Shown in pieces: positions 25,330-38,717 of a stretch of DNA of 64,000 bases. This DNA is from Clusia tigrina (taxonomy: Eukaryota > Arthropoda > Insecta > Diptera > Clusiidae): positions 20,176-84,175 of the forward strand of contig CAKKTE020000306.1 of the NCBI GenBank assembly GCA_920105625.2. The letters are read 5' to 3'. A program made the translations under genes and the position numbers. Positions within the stretch are counted from its first letter, which is position 1; the number at the start of each line of letters is the position of its first letter. Below the pieces are notes generated by a model. It worked only from the letters and a program-made list of their open reading frames with translations, did no database searches and had not been told where the DNA came from.

Positions 25330-28300
25330 GCAGGAGACCCCCAATCGACAGCGGCAGCGACTGAGACGCCTACAGAAACGCTGACAGAGGCTGCGACACC
25401 GACTGAGGCAGATAGAGGTACAAATAGGGATAGAGAACGCAGCAGACCCCCCAATCGACAGCGGCAGGGACTGAGACGCCTTCAGAGACGCTGACAGAGG
25501 TTGCGACGCCGACTGAGACGCCGACTGAGGCAGATAGAGGTGTATATAGGCATAGAGAAGGCAGCAGACCCCCCAATCGACAGAGGCAGCGATTGAGACT
25601 CCTACAGAAACGCTGACAGAGGCTGCGACGCCGACTGAGACGCCGACTGAGGTAGATAGGGGTAGATATAGGCATATAGAAGGCAGCAGACCCCCAAATC
25701 GACAGCGGCAGCAACTGAGACGCCTTCAGAGGCGCTGACAGAGGCTGCGACGCCGACTGAGGCAGATAGAGGTATATATAGGCATAGAGAAGGCAGCAGA
25801 CCCCCCAATCGACAGAGGCAGCGACTGAGACTCCTACAGAAACGCTGACAGAGGCTGCGACGCCGACTGAGACGCCGACTGAGGCAGATAGGGGTAGATG
25901 TAGGTATAGAGGAGGCAGCAGACCCCGCAATCGACGGCGGCAACGACTAAGACACCTACAGAGACGCTGACAGAGGCTGCGACGCTGACTGAGACGCCGA
26001 CTGAGGCAGATAGGGATAGATATAGGCATAGAGAAGGCAGCATACCCCCCAATCGACAGCGGCAGCGACTGAGACGCGTTCAGAGACGCTGACAGAGGCT
26101 GCGACGCCGACTGAGACGCCGACTGAGGCAGATAGGGGTACTTATAGGCATAGAGAAGGCACCAGACCCCGCAATCAACAGCGGCAGGGACTGAGCCGCC
26201 TTCAGAGACGCTGACAGGGGCTGCGACGCCGACTGAGATTCCGACTGAAGCAGATAGGGGTAGATATAGGTATAGAGAAGGCAGCAGACCCCTCAATCGA
26301 CAGCGGCAACGACTAAGACACCTACAGCGACGCTGACTGAGACGCCGACTAAGGCAGATAGGGGTGGATATAGGCATAGAGAAGGAAGCATACCCCCAAT
26401 CGACAGCGGCAGCGACTGAGACGCCTTCAGAGACGCTGACAGAGGCTGCGACGCCGACTGAGACGCCGACTGAGGCAGATAGGGGTGCATATAGGCATAG
26501 AGAAGGCAGCAGACCCCCCAATGGACAGCGGCAGCGACTGAGACGCCTATGGAAACGCTGACAGAGGCTGCGACACCGACTGAGGCAGATAGGGGTACAT
26601 ATAGGCATAGAGAAGGCAGCATACCCCCCAATCGACAGCGGCAGCGACTGAGACGCCTTCAGAGACGCTGACAGAGGTTGCGACGCCGACTGAGACGCCG
26701 ACTGAGGCAGATAGGGGTAGATATATGCATAGAGAAGGCACCAGACACCCAAATCGACAGCGGCAGCAACTGAGATGCCTTCAGAGACGCTGACAGAGGC
26801 TGCGACGCCGACTGAGGCAGATAGCCTTAGATATAGGCATAGAGAAGGCAGCAGACCCCCCCAATCGATAGCGGCAGCGACCGAGACGCCTACAGATACA
26901 ATGACAGTGGCTGCGACGCCGACTGAGACGCCGACTGAGGCAGATAGGGGTAGTTATAGGCATAGAGAAGGCAGCAGACCCCCCAATCGACAGCGGCAGC
27001 GACTGAGACTCCTAGAGAAACGCTGACAGAGGCTGCGACGCCGACTGAATCAAATAGGGGTGGATATAGGCATAGAGAAGGCAACAGGCCTCCAATCGAC
27101 AGCGGCAACGACTGAGACGCCTACAGACACGCTGACAGAGGCTGCGACGCCGACTGAGACGCCGAATGAGGCAGATAGGGGTAAATATATGCATAGAGAA
27201 GGCAGCACACCCCGCAATCAACAGCGGCAGGGACTGAGCCACCTTCAGAGACGCTGACAGAGGCTGCGACGCCGACTGAGATGCCGACTGAGGCAGATAG
27301 GGGTAGATATAGGCATAGAGAAGGCAGCAGCCCCTCAATCGACAGCGGCAACGACTGAGACGCCTACAGACACGCTGACAGAGGCTGCGACGCCAACTGA
27401 GATGCCGACTGAGGCAGATAGGGGTAGATATAGGCATAGAGAAGGCAGCAGACCCACAAATCGACAGCGGCAGCAACTGAGACGCCTTCAGAGACGCTGA
27501 CAGAGGCTCGATGCCGATTGAGACGCTGACTGAGACGCCGACTGAGGCAGATAGGGGTAGATATAGGCATAGAGAACGCAGCAGACCCCCCAATGGACAG
27601 CGGCAGCGACTGAGACGCCTATAGAAACGCTGACAGAAGCTGCGACACCGACTGAGGCAGATAGGGGTACTTATAGGCATAGAGAAGGCAGCATACCCCC
27701 CAATCGACAGCGGCAGCGACTGAGACGCCTTCAGAGACGCTGACAGAGGTTGCGACGCCGACTGAGACGCCGACTGAGGCAGATAGGGGTAGATATAGGC
27801 ATAGAGAAGGCAACAGACCCCCCCAATCGACAGCGGCAGCGACTGAGACTCCTAGAGAAACGCTGACAGAGGCTGCGACACCGACTGAGGCAGATAGGGG
27901 TACATATAGGCATAGAGAAGGCAGCATACCCCCCAATCGACAGCGGCAACGACTGAGACGCCTTCAGAGACGCTGACAGAGGTTGCGACGCCGACTGAGA
28001 CGCCGACTGAGGCAGATAGGGGTAGATATATGCATAGAGAAGGCACCAGACCCCCAAATCGACAGCGGCAGCAACTGAGATGCCTTCAGAGACGCTGACA
28101 GAGGCTGCGACGCCGACTGAGGCAGATAGCGGTAGATATAGGCATAGAGAAGGCAGCAGACCCCCCCAATCGATAGCGGCAGCGACCGAGACGCCTACAG
28201 ATACGATGACAGTGGCTGCGACGCCGACTGAGACGCCGACTGAGGCAGATAGGGGTAGTTATAGGCATAGAGAAGGCAGCAGACCCCCAAATCGACAGCG

Positions 28301-31300
28301 GCAGCAACTGAGATGCCTTCAGAGACGCTGAAAGAGGCTGCGACGCCGACTGAGGCAAACAGGGGTACATATAGGCATAGAGAAGGCAGCAGGCCCCCCA
28401 ATCGACAGCGGCAGCGACTGAGACGCCTTCAGAGACGCTGAAAGAGGCTGCGACGCCGACTGAGACGCTGACTGAGGCAGATAGTCGTAGCTATAGGCAT
28501 AGGGAAGGCAGGAGACCCCCAATCGACAGCGGCAGCGACTGAGACGCCTACAGAAACGCTGACAGAGGCTGCGACACCGACTGAGGCAGATAGAGGTACA
28601 AATAGGGATAGAGAACGCAGCAGACCCCCAATCGACAGCGGCAGGGACTGAGACGCCTACAGATACGATGACAGAGGCTGCGACGCCGGATGAGACGCCG
28701 ACTGAGGCAGATAGAGGTATATATAGGCATAGAGAAGGCAGCAGACCCCCCAATCGACAGAGGCAGCGATTGAGACTCCTACAGAAACGCTGACAGAGGC
28801 TGCGACGCCGACTGAGACGCCGACTGAGGCAGATAGAGGTAGATATAGGTATAGAGAAGACAGGAGACCCCTCAATCGACAGCGGCAACGACTAAGACGC
28901 CTACAGAGGCGCTGACAGAGGCTGCGACGCTGACTGAGACGCCGACTGAGGTAGATAGGGGTAGATATAGGCATATAGAAGGCAGCAGACCCCCAAATCG
29001 ACAGCGGCAGCAACTGAGACGCCTTCAGAGACGCTGACAGAGGCTGCGACGCCGACTGAGGCAGATAGAGGTATATATATATAGGCATAGAGAAGGCAGC
29101 AGACCCCCCAATCGACAGAGGCAGCGACTGAGACTCCTACAGAAACGCTGACAGAGGCTGCGACGCCGACTGAGACGCCGACTGAAGCAGATAGGGGTAG
29201 ATGTAGGTATAGAGGAGGCAGCAGACCCCGCAATCGACAGCGGCAACGACTAAGACACCTACAGAGACGCTGACAGAGGCTGCGACGCTGACTGAGACGC
29301 CGACTGAGGCAGATAGGGATAGATATAGGCATAGAGAAGGCAGCATACCCCCCAATCGACAGCGGCAGCGACTGAGACGCGTTCAGAGACGCTGACAGAG
29401 GCTGCGACGCCGACTGAGACGCCGACTGAGGCAGATAGGGGTACTTATAGGCATAGAGAAGGCACCAGACCCCGCAATCAACAGCGGCAGGGACTGAGCC
29501 GCCTTCAGAGACGCTGACAGGGGCTGCGACGCCGACTGAGATTCCGACTGAAGCAGATAGGGGTAGATATAGGTATAGAGAAGGCAGCAGACCCCTCAAT
29601 CGACAGCGGCAACGACTAAGACACCTACAGCGACGCTGACTGAGACGCCGACTAAGGCAGATAGGGGTGGATATAGGCATAGAGAAGGAAGCATACCCCC
29701 AATCGACAGCGGCAGCGACTGAGACGCCTTCAGAGACGCTGACAGAGGCTGCGACGCCGACTGAGACGCCGACTGAGGCAGATAGGGGTGCATATAGGCA
29801 TAGAGAAGGCAGCAGACCTCCCAATGGACAGCGGCAGCGACTGAGACGCCTATGGAAACGCTGACAGAGGCTGCGACACCGACTGAGGTAGATAGGGGTA
29901 CATATAGGCATAGAGAAGGCAGCATACCCCCCAATCGACAGCGGCAGCGACTGAGACGCCTTCAGAGACGCTGACAGAGGTTGCGACGCCGACTGAGACG
30001 CCGACTGAGGCAGATAGGGGTAGATATATGCATAGAGAAGGCACCAGACACCCAAATCGACAGCGGCAGCAACTGAGATGCCTTCAGAGACGCTGACAGA
30101 GGCTGCGACGCCGACTGAGGCAGATAGCGGTAGATATAGGCATAGAGAAGGCAGCAGACCCCCCTAATCGATAGCGGCAGCGACCGAGACGCCTACAGAT
30201 ACGATGACAGTGGCTGCGACGCCGACTGAGACGCCGACTGAGGCAGATAGGGGTAGTTATAGGCATAGAGAAGGCAGCAGACCCCCCAATCGACAGCGGC
30301 AGCGACTGAGACTCCTAGAGAAACGCTGACAGAGGCTGCGACGCCGACTGAATCAAATAGGGGTGGATATAGGCATAGAGAAGGCAACAGGCCTCCAATC
30401 GACAGCGGCAACGACTGAGACGCCTACAGACACGCTGACAGAGGCTGCGACGCCGACTGAGACGCCGAATGAGGCAGATAGGGGTAAATATATGCATAGA
30501 GAAGGCAGCAGACCCCGCAATCAACAGCGGCAGGGACTGAGCCACCTTCAGAGACGCTGACAGAGGCTGCGACGCCGACTGAGATGCCGACTGAGGCAGA
30601 TAGGGGTAGATATATGCATAGAGAAGGCAGCAGCCCCTCAATGGACAGCGGCAACGACTGAGACGCCTACAGACACGCTGACAGAGGCTGCGACGCCGAC
30701 TGAGATGCCGACTGAGGCAGATAGGGGTAGATATAGGCATAGAGAAGGCAGCAGACCCACAAATCGACAGCGGCAGCAACTGAGACGCCTTCAGAGACGC
30801 TGACAGAGGCTCGATGCCGATTGAGACGCCGACTGAGACGCCGACTGAGGCAGATAGGGGTAGATATAGGCATAGAGAACGCAGCAGACCCCCCAATGGA
30901 CAGCGGCAGCGACTGAGACGCCTATAGAAACGCTGACAGAAGCTGCGACACCGACTGAGGCAGATAGGGGTACTTATAGGCATAGAGAAGGCAGCATACC
31001 CCCCAATCGACAGCGGCAGCGACTGAGACGCCTTCAGAGACGCCGACAGAGGTTGCGACGCCGACTGAGACGCCGACTGAGGCAGATAGGGGTAGATATA
31101 GGCATAGAGAAGGCAACAGACCCCCCAATCGACAGCGGCAGCGACTGAGACTCCTAGAGAAACGCTGACAGAGGCTGCGACGCCGACTGAGGCAAATAGG
31201 GGTGGATATAGGCATAGAGAAGGCAGCAGACCTCCAATCGACAGCGGCAACGACTGAGACGCCTACAGAGACGCTGACAGAGGCTGCGACGCCGACTGAC

Positions 31301-33000
31301 ACGCCGACTGAGGCAGATAGGGGTAAATATAGGCATAGAGAAGGCAGCAGACCCCGCAATCAACAGCGGCAGGGACTGAGCTGCCTTCAGAGACGCTGAC
31401 AGAGGCTGCGACGCCGACTGAGACGCCGACTGAGGCAGATAGGGGTAGATATAGGCATAGAGAAGGCACCAGACCCCCAGATCGACAGCGGCAGCAACTG
31501 AGACGCCTTCAGAGACGCTGACAGAGGCTGCGACGCTGACTGAGATGCCGACTGAGCCAGATAGGGGTAGATATAGGCATAGAGAAGGCAGCAGACCCCC
31601 CCAATCGACAGCGGCAGCGACTGAGACGCCTACAGATACGATGACAGAGGCTGCGACGCCGACTGAGACGCCGACTGAGGCAGATAGGGGTGGATATAGG
31701 CATAGAGAAGGAAGCATACCCCCAATCGACAGCGGCAGCGACTGAGACGCCTTCAGAGACGCTGACAGAGGCTGCGACGCCGACTGAGACGCCGCGTGAG
31801 GCAGATAGGGGTGCATATAGGCATAGAGAAGGCAGCAGACCCCCCAATGGACAGCGGCAGCGACTGAGACGCCTATGGAAACGCTGACAGAGGCTGCGAC
31901 ACCGACTGAGGCAGATAGGGGTACATATAGGCATAGAGAAGGCAGCATACCCCCCAATCGACAGCGGCAGCGACTGAGACGCCTTCAGAGACGCTGACAG
32001 AGGTTGCGACGCCGACTGAGACGCCGACTGAGGCAGATAGGGGTAGATATATGCATAGAGAAGGCACCAGACCCCCAAATCGACAGCGGCAGCAACTGAG
32101 ATGCCTTCAGAGACGCTGACAGAGGCTGCGATGCCGACTGAGGCAGATAGCGGTAGATATAGGCATAGAGAAGGCAGCAGACCCCCCAAATCGATAGCGG
32201 CAGCGACCGAGACGCCTACAGATACGATGACAGTGGCTGCGACGCCGACTGAGACGCCGACTGAGGCAGATAGGGGTAGTTATAGGCATAGAGAAGGCAG
32301 CAGACCCCCCAGTCGACAGCGGCAGCGACTGAGACTCCTAGAGAAACGCTGACAGAGGCTGCGACGCCGACTGAATCAAATAGGGGTGGATATAGGCATA
32401 GAGAAGGCAACAGGCCTCCAATCGACAGCGGCAACGACTGAGACGCCTACAGACACGCTGACAGAGGCTGCGACGCCGACTGAGACGCCGAATGAGGCCG
32501 ATAGGGGTAAATATATGCATAGAGAAGGCAGCAGACCCCGCAATCAACAGCGGCAGGGACTGAGCCACCTTCAGAGACGCTGACAGAGGCTGCGACGCCG
32601 ACTGAGATGCAGACTGAGGCAGATAGGGGTAGATATAGGCATAGAGAAGGCAGCAGCCCCTCAATCGACAGCGGCAACGACTGAGACGCCTACAGACACG
32701 CTGACAGAAGCTGCGACACCGACTGAGGCAGATAGGGGTACTTATAGGCATAGAGAAGGCAGCATACCCCCCAATCGACAGCGGCAGCGACTGAGACGCC
32801 TTAAGAGACGCTGACAGAGGTTGCGACGCCGACTGAGACGCCGACTGAGGCAGATAGGGGTAGATATAGGCATAGAGAAGGCAACAGACCCCCCAATCGA
32901 CAGCGGCAGCGACTGAGACTCCTAGAGAAACGCTGACAGAGGCTGCGACGCCGACTGAGGCAGATAGGGGTAGATGTAAGCATAGAGAAGGCAGCAGGCC
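25330..33000 (+). repeat. Higher-order blocks in array B (3303 and 2023 bp)
   Basis: Monomer variants recur at fixed offsets. Sequences at 25834, 26364, 26775 and 27060 reappear 3303 bp later at 29137, 29667, 30078 and 30363. Those at 29667, 30078 and 30363 reappear 2023 bp later at 31690, 32101 and 32386. The third copy is therefore a shortened version. The markers include a monomer with GGAAGCATACCCCCAATCG and one with CAATCAACAGCGGCAGGGAC. Ends are approximate. Confidence 0.8.
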
Positions 33001-33154
33001 TCCAATCGACAGCGGCAGCTACTAAGATGCCTACAGATACGCTGACAGAGGCTGCGACGCCGACTGAGACGCCGACTGAGGCAGATAGGGGTAGATATAG
33101 GCATAGAGAAGGCAGCAGACCCACAAATCGACAGCGGCAGCAACTGAGACGCCT

Positions 33155-34350
33155 TCAGAGACACTGACAGAGGCTGCGACGCTGACTGAGATGCCGACTG
33201 AGCCAGATAGGGGTAGATATAGGCATAGAGAAGGCAGCAGACCCCCTCAATCGACAGCGGCAGCTACTAAGACGCCTACAGATACGCTGACAGAGGCTGC
33301 GACGCCGACTGAGACGCCGACTGAGGCAGATAGGGGTAGATATAGGCATAGAGAAGGCAGCAGACCCAAAAATCGACAGCGGCAGGGACTGAGCCACCTT
33401 CAGACACGCTGACAGAGGCTGCGACGCCGACTGAGACGCCGAATGAGGCAGATAGATGTAAATATATGCATAGAGAAGGCAGCAGACCCCGCAATCAACA
33501 GCGGCGGGGACTAAGCCGCCTTCAGAGACGCTGACAGAGCCTGCGACGCCGACTGAGGCAGATAGGGGTAGATGTAAGCATAGAGAGGCAGCAGACCCCT
33601 CAATCGACACCGGCAGCTACTAAGATGCCTACAGATACGCTGACAGAGGCTGCGACGCCGACTGAGACGCCGACTGAGGCAGATAGGGGTAGATATAGGC
33701 ATAGAGAAGGCAGCAGACCCACAAATCGACAGCGGCAGCAACTGAGACGCCTTCAGAGACGCTGACAGAGGCTGCGACGCTGACTGAGATGCCGACTGAG
33801 CCAGATAGGGGTAGATATAGGCATAGAGAAGGCAGCAGACCCCCTCAATCGACAGCGGCAGCTACTAAGACGCCTACAGATACGCTGACAGAGGCTGCGA
33901 CGCCGACTGAGACGCCGACTGAGGCAGATAGGGGTAGATATAGGCATAGAGAAGGCAGCAGACCCAAAAATCGACAGCGGCAGCAACTGAGACGCCTTCA
34001 GAGACGCTGAGAGAGGCTGCGATGCCGATTGAGACGCCGACTGAGGCAGATAGGGGTAGATATAGGCATAGCGAAAGCAGCAGACCCCCCAAATGGACAG
34101 CGGCAGCGACTGAGACGCCTATAGAAACGCTGACAGAGGCTGCGACACCGACTGAGGCAGATAGGGGTATATATAGGCATAGAGAACGCAGCATACCCCC
34201 CATTCGACAGCGGCAGCGACTGAGACGCATTCAGAGATGCTGACAGAGGTTGCGACGCCGACTGAGACCCCGACTGAGGCAGATAGGGGTAGAAATAGGC
34301 ATAGAGAAGACAGCAGACCCCCCCAATCGACAGCGGCAGCGACTGAGACT
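33155..34350 (+). repeat. 598-bp tandem duplication of five monomers
   Basis: The sequence from 33155 to about 33410 reappears at an offset of exactly 598 bp from 33753. Both carry the rare variants GACTGAGCCAGATAGGGG and CAGACCCAAAAATCGACAGC. The exact offset and the shared rare variants mark a recent unequal exchange. The right limit is approximate. Confidence 0.65.
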
Positions 34351-36512
34351 CCTAGAGAAACGCTGACAGAGGCTGCGACGCCGGCTGAGGCAAATAGGGG
34401 TGGATATAGGCATAGAGAAGGCAGCAGGCCTCCAATCGACAGCGGCAGCGACTGAGGCGCCTACAGAGACGCCGACTGAGGCAGATAGGGGTAGATATAG
34501 GCATAGAGAAGACAGCAGACCCCTCAAACGACAGCGGCAGCAACTGACACGCCTTCAGAGACGCTGACAGAGCCTGCGACGCCGACTGAGGCAGATAGGG
34601 GTAGATATAGGCATAGAGAGGCAGCAGACCCCTCAATCGACAGCGGCAGCTACTAAGATGCCTACAGATACGCTGACAGAGGCTGCGACGCCGACTGAGA
34701 TGCCGACTGAGGCAGATAAGGGTAGATATAAGTATAGAGAAGGCAGCACAACCCCCAATGGACAGCGGCAGCGACTGAGACGCCTACGAGACGCTGACAG
34801 AGGCTGCGACGCCGACTGAGACGCCGACTGAGGCAGATAGGGGTAAATATAGGCATAAAGAAGGCAGCAGACCCCGCAATCAACAGCGGCAGGGACTGAG
34901 CCGCCTTCAGAGACGCTGACAGACGCTGCGATGCCGACTGAGACGCCGACTGAGGCAGATAGGGGTAGATATAGGCATAGAGAAGGCAGCAAACCCCTCA
35001 ATCGACAGCGGCAGCTACTAAGACGCCTACAGATACGCTGACAGAGGCTGCGACGCCGACTGAAGCAGATAGGGGTAGATATAGGCATAGAGAAGGCAGC
35101 AGACCCACAAATCGACAGCGGCAGCAACTGAGACGCCTTCAGAGACGCTGCAGAAGCTGCGATGCCGATTGAGACGCCGACTGAGACGCCGACTGAGGCA
35201 GATAGGGGTAGATATAGGCATAGAGAAGGCAGCAGACCCCCCAATGGACAGCGGCAGCGACTGAGACGCCTATAGAAACGCTGACAGAAGCTGCGACACC
35301 GACTGAGGCAGATAGGGGTACTTATAGGCATAGAGAAGGCAGCATACCCCCCAATCGACAGCGGCAGCGACTGAGACGCCTTCAGAGACGCTGACAGAGG
35401 TTGCGACGCCGACTGAGACGCCGACTGAGGCAGATAGGGGTAGATATAGGCATAGAGAAGGCAACAGACCCCCCAATCGACAGCGGCAGCGACTGAGACC
35501 CCTAGAGAAACGCTGACAGAGGCTGCGACGCCGACTGAGGCAAATAGGGGTGGATATTGGCATAGAGAAGGCACCAGACCCCCCAATTGACAGCGGCAGC
35601 GACTGAGACGCCTACAGGGACGCTGAAAGATGCTTCAACGCCGACTGACACGCCGACTGAGGCAGATTGGGGTATATATAGGCATAGACAAGGCAGCAGA
35701 CCCCTCAATCGATAACGGCAGCGACTAAGACGCCTACAGAGACGCTGACAGAGGCTGCGACGCCGACTGAAACGCCGACTGAGGCAGATAGGGGTAGGTA
35801 TAGGCATAGAGAAATCTGCAGACCCCTCAAACGACAGCGGCAGCGACTGAGACGCCTACAGAGACGCTGACAGAGGCTGCGATGCCGACTGAGACGCAGA
35901 CTGAGGCAGATAGGGGTAGATATAGGCATAGAGAAGGCAGCAGACCCCCAGATCGACAGCGGCAGCAACTGAGACGCCTTCAGAGACGCTGACAGAGGCT
36001 GCGACGCTGACTGACATGCCGACTGAGCCAGATAGGGGTAGATATAGGCATAGAGAAGGCATCAGACCCCCCAATCGACAGCGGCAGCGACTGAGACGCC
36101 TACAGATACGATGACAGAGGCTGCGACGCCGACTGAGACGCCGACTGAGGCAGATAGGGGTGGATATAGGCACAGAGAAGGCAGCAGACCCCCCAATGGA
36201 CAGCGGCAGCGACTGAGGCGCCTACAGAGACGCCGAATGAGGCAGATAGGGGTAGATATAGGCATAGAGAAGGCACCAGACCCCCAGATCGACAGCGGCA
36301 GCAACTGAGACGCCTTCAGAGACGCTGACAGAGGCTGCGACGCCGACTGAGATGCCGTCTGAGGCAGATAGGGGTAGATATAGGCATAGAGAAGGCAGCA
36401 GATCCCCCAATCGACAGCGGCAGCGACTGAGACGACTACAGATACGCTGACAGAGGCTGCGACACCGACTGAGGCAGATAGGGGTAGAAATAGGGACAGA
36501 GAAGGCAGCAGA

Positions 36513-36524
36513 CCCCCCAATCGA
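36513..36524. other. Target-site duplication (left) of R1-clade element
   Basis: CCCCCCAATCGA here is repeated at 60789-60800 after the poly-A tail. It is the normal monomer junction sequence of the satellite. A 12-bp duplication fits target-primed reverse transcription. Confidence 0.8.
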
Positions 36525-37225
36525 GGGGTCAGGGAGGATAATCTTAAGGTAAAGTTGCTGACTGCCTCTAGAAAGGGGCCAGGGAGATCCTTACAGAGAA
36601 CTTCTCCAAGAATACTCACTGCCTTCTCGTGGCGACCCCGGGCAATGGTATACCAGCATCAGCTGAATATTAGCCAGAGTGAGCGACGATTCATTCAGCG
36701 ATGACCCCGGAGGGGCGGCTGTTTGAGCACCGGTGGACAACGAGGGATCATCGATGGACCGACGTGGGATATCATCCTTCATCCTCTATTGAGAGACATC
36801 CTGGGACAAACGTTGTTCACAACCACGATCTGAGCCCAGTAGGATCTTGTTGATAACGGCACTGGAACATATTTCGGAGATGATAATTTGAGCTGGTGCC
36901 TGCTGTGACTGGCCTCTTAGTGGGTGTGGAGTGAAATCCCAGTGAAACGGCGGTCCAGATATTGCAGCAGTTGCCCCCGTCCCGGTAAAACCTTGGCAGG
37001 CCTGGAAGTACGTTCTTGATCCGTCACCATTGGGTTGGTGGTGCAGGTTAGGTTGAGCTTGCTCCCTATTCACGCGAACCTGGCTCTGTACGCAGGTACC
37101 CATAAGGTCTTGCGTTAACCCTCGCGTTGGCCTGCCTGCTTCAATTAGCATAGATAACCACGGGGTTATTAACGCGACTGCACATTCGGATAAGGATAGC
37201 GGCTTCCAGGGGGGACCCAATCGCA
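36525..37225 (+). other. 5' untranslated region of R1-clade element
   Basis: 701 bp from the satellite junction (first bases GGGGTCAGGGAGG) to the ORF1 start. It should contain the internal promoter of the element, though no motif can be singled out. A 147-codon minus-strand frame at 36786-37226 has no recognisable content and is probably chance. Confidence 0.6.
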
Positions 37226-38717
37226 ATGATTAATTCTATAAATTCAAAGACGACTGAAACAAACCAAAAAAATGACAATGAGAATACCCCGTTACCTTTC
37301 CAAGGTAGTGCAAGTATCATGCGCTCCCCGTTGAATACGGCTGGCTGCCCGAGAGATCGCGATACGGGAATCCCGAAATCGACAAATATCTCGCCTGCGA
37401 AAGGAAACAGGACAGCATGCACGAGTCTGACCCCACTAGCCAGCAATGTGCTGACGAAGACACCAACTTGGTGGTTGGAATCTGAGGTACAGGAGAAGCG
37501 CACAGTAGATACTGTCAGCAAAGAGATGCCGGTTACGTCGATAGTAAAAAATCGGTCACCCACAACAGAGGCATCGTTGGGGAAGGTCCCACATAAGATG
37601 GCAGGGCCGTTGAAGGCACTCGGTCGAGAAATCGATGAGCTAATGCGATACTGCAACTCATAAAGAAACATGCACAAGGATGTTATTAGACGGTGCAGTA
37701 TTATCAAACGTGTACATACCGAAGCGATGATACAGTTGGATAAGGAGGAGAAGCGGCCAGGCTTAGGAGTTATTTCAAGGACCACAGCTGCAACAACAAC
37801 ACACGAGAATCAGGCAAGTACTGCCATACCGTCTGCTAAACGGATTAGAACAAAATCTAGTTCTAATGAATACGGAAAAGGCAAGTCACCAGCAGCAAAA
37901 AAACAGAGGGCTGTGGAAGCGGTGGTTATCCCGAAACCAGCAGAAGTTGTAGCCGACAAGGAAGCATGGACAAAGGTGGTAAGAAAGCAAACCAGGCAGA
38001 AACCTAAGGTAATTAAACCAAGGGCAGATGCAATTATTATTGCCATAAAAGGAGAAAATACGTCGTATGCAAGCATTCTTCGGGCGGTGAAAACTAGTAC
38101 GGAACTAGAGGCGGTGGGAAAAGAGGTACGGACGATACGACGGACGCAGAAAGGAGAGTTACTCCTAGAGCTGAACCGTATGAAGGAAGTAACCACAGTA
38201 TCACTCCAAACAGCCATCGAGGGAGTCCTGAAAGATGCTGCGAGAGTGCAAGTGAGAACTCATAGTACAGTGCAAAGGTCTCATCACTGAAATCAGCACT
38301 AAAGAGGAGCTGCTGGACGCACTAGAAAAACAGGCGAGAATTCGCAGGCCAGATGAATCCGCAATAAGGAGTATGAGGAACACATATGGTGGGACACAGA
38401 CTGCGTATATAACGTTACCAGTTGAGGACGCTAATAAGGTAATGAATTTGATGCACCTGCGAGTCGGATGGGTTAGCTGCCGAGTGTCGGAGTCCATATT
38501 TCCAACTAGATGCTTCAGGTGCTGGGGTTTTGGTCATGTTGCAGCATATTGCAAGCAGACGGATCGAACGGGAATGTGCAGAAGGTGTGGCGAAAGTGGT
38601 CACATAGCAGCCTCATGCAAAAACCCAGCAATGTGCGTACTTTGTAAAGGAGCACACGCTGCAGGTAGTGCAAGGTGCCCACAGTACCAGGAGGCAGTAA
38701 ATAAGAAACGAGCATGA
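37226..38717 (+). pseudogene. R1-clade ORF1 (Gag-like, nucleic-acid binding), broken
   Basis: ORF1 of the non-LTR element, which in this family coats the RNA and helps target it. It starts at ATG 37226. One in-frame stop interrupts it at 37661-37663, and reading resumes in the same frame at 37670. A frameshift lies near 38270, after which the frame ending at 38717 carries the conserved part. A low-complexity basic region (TKSSSNEYGKGKSPAAKKQR near 37850) is followed by an esterase or RRM-like conserved region (motif TAYITLPVEDANK near 38398). Three CCHC knuckles end the protein: CFRCWGFGHVAAYC, CRRCGESGHIAASC, then CVLCKGAHAAGSARC. The stop TGA overlaps the ATG of ORF2 (ATGA at 38714-38717), a coupling typical of this clade. 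Decay shows the copy cannot move by itself. Confidence 0.85.

Larger units (their letters stand above)
19920..36524. repeat. Satellite array, block B
   Basis: Continuation of the block A satellite on the right of the BEL element, with the same monomer plan. It contains out-of-register junctions, for example near 23225 where GCGACTGAGACAGGGGTAAA skips most of a monomer. The last 12 bp, CCCCCCAATCGA at 36513-36524, is the left target duplication of the non-LTR element that follows. Open frames of up to 460 codons on the minus strand (25370-26752) and 384 codons (28901-30055) consist only of satellite translation, rich in runs such as SASVGVSVGV and LPQSASQ, and are not called as genes. Confidence 0.95.

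Noticed and set aside
25370..26752. 460-codon minus-strand open frame, and similar ones at 28901-30055, 7867-8868, 6848-7807 and 34633-35586
   Set aside because: They lie wholly in the satellite. Their translation repeats with the monomer and shifts among frames, and the openness follows from the 12-bp, four-codon subrepeat and base composition. No start context, domain or conservation supports a protein.
36786..37226. 146-codon minus-strand frame in the R1-clade 5' leader
   Set aside because: No motif or homology; position in a retroelement leader makes chance the likely cause.
37141..37785. 214-codon minus-strand frame opposite R1-clade ORF1
   Set aside because: It overlaps ORF1 in antisense, has no known domain, and ORF1 is supported by its knuckles and ORF2 overlap.
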